Source of the DNA: Alistipes sp.
GTDB lineage: Bacteria; Bacteroidota; Bacteroidia; Bacteroidales; Rikenellaceae
Reading direction: 5' to 3'
NCBI GenBank assembly: GCA_017629615.1
Contig: JAGBWT010000158.1
Span: forward strand, 1 to 5,681
DNA length: 5,681 nucleotides
A program made the translations under genes and the position numbers. This document shows, one piece after another, positions 5,576-5,681 of this stretch. Position 1 is the stretch's first letter. Every line of letters starts with the position of its first letter. The notes under the pieces are model-generated. The model had not been told where the DNA came from. It worked only from the letters and a program-made list of their open reading frames with translations, and searched no databases.

Positions 5576-5681
5576 AAAATCGATTTTATAATGTCTTTGC
5601 TTCCGCTAACGCTTTTGTCAGCAATGGGCAGTACGCCAAGTACAGCCCATCGCCGCCAAAACCGCCGAGCCTTGCAAAGCC
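5576..5681. repeat. Diverged direct repeat, unit B (may continue past window)
   Basis: This second copy has the same block order as unit A: AAAATCGATTTTAT (here the first 12 bases are a perfect palindrome), CTTCCGCTA at 5600-5608, and the GGGCAGTAC hairpin core from 5626. Homology to unit A persists, weakly, up to the window's last base, so further copies could lie beyond it. About 21 bp (5555-5575) separate the units. Confidence 0.7.
5613..5661 (-). other. Long hairpin in repeat unit B
   Basis: The stem runs from TTTTG (5613-5617) against CAAAA (5657-5661) inward to ATGGGC (5624-5629) against GCCCAT (5645-5650) and GTAC (5631-5634) against GTAC (5640-5643), with loop GCCAA. Plus-strand mismatches are T5618/C5656, A5620/C5654, A5623/C5651 and A5630/A5644. 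Two of these (A5620/C5654 and A5623/C5651) become G-U pairs in minus-strand RNA. The pair at 5625/5649 is T-A where unit A has A-T, a compensatory change. Confidence 0.6.

Noticed and set aside
5448..5681. CRISPR array
   Set aside because: Only two units, diverged in sequence and over 100 bp long; no short identical repeats with regular spacers and no cas genes.
5448..5681. Integron attC sites, suggested by the palindromic repeats and GCGTTAGC on the minus strand
   Set aside because: The RYYYAAC/GTTRRRY core pairs do not fit, and unit A lacks the motif.

Overview
The window reads as chromosomal DNA of a Bacteroidales-type bacterium. The evidence is: TAnnTTTG-type promoter boxes in place of an E. 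coli-like -10, A-rich leaders without clear Shine-Dalgarno sequences, a Bacteroidota-style DUF2156 protein, an exported mutarotase with a lipoprotein signal, and GAC/GAG/TCG-rich codon use. An Alistipes/Rikenellaceae-like host is my guess from overall feel and is not proven. Almost all of the first 5.45 kb is coding, and every protein belongs to a recognisable family.

Layout: (1) Bases 2-643 (+) hold the C-terminal part of an LTA-synthase/MdoB-type membrane sulfatase-fold enzyme cut by the window edge. (2) Bases 579-1979 (+) encode a DUF2156 (phosphatidylglycerol lysyltransferase C-terminal-like) domain joined to a GNAT acetyltransferase domain; this gene starts inside the previous one, with a 65-nt overlap. 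(3) Bases 1992-2654 (-) are ung, uracil-DNA glycosylase, convergent with gene 2 across only 12 nt. (4) The 119-nt divergent region 2655-2773 carries one promoter-like box for each strand. (5) Bases 2774-3901 (+) encode a lipoprotein aldose 1-epimerase (galM type), followed after 10 nt by (6) deoD-type purine nucleoside phosphorylase at 3912-4625 and, after 46 nt, by (7) a secreted S1/P1-type zinc nuclease at 4672-5448. (8) Bases 5449-5681 contain no convincing protein gene but hold two diverged copies of a repeat about 106 bp long and offset by 127-128 bp, each carrying a long hairpin around GGGC-N-GTAC / GTAC-N-GCCC.

How the parts fit: genes 5-7 could form one transcription unit. A secreted nuclease would release nucleotides, nucleoside phosphorylase would process the derived purine nucleosides in the cytoplasm, and the mutarotase handles sugar anomers; this scavenging link is inference from proximity. 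Genes 1-2 are probably co-transcribed and may both concern the envelope. ung is ordinary housekeeping DNA repair.

The least explained part is the 3' repeat pair. Its stems are kept by at least one compensatory change between copies, and the plus-strand A-C mismatches become G-U wobbles if the minus strand is transcribed. That points, tentatively, to a structured minus-strand RNA or a palindromic mobile repeat. I see no CRISPR array, rRNA, tRNA, insertion sequence or phage gene.
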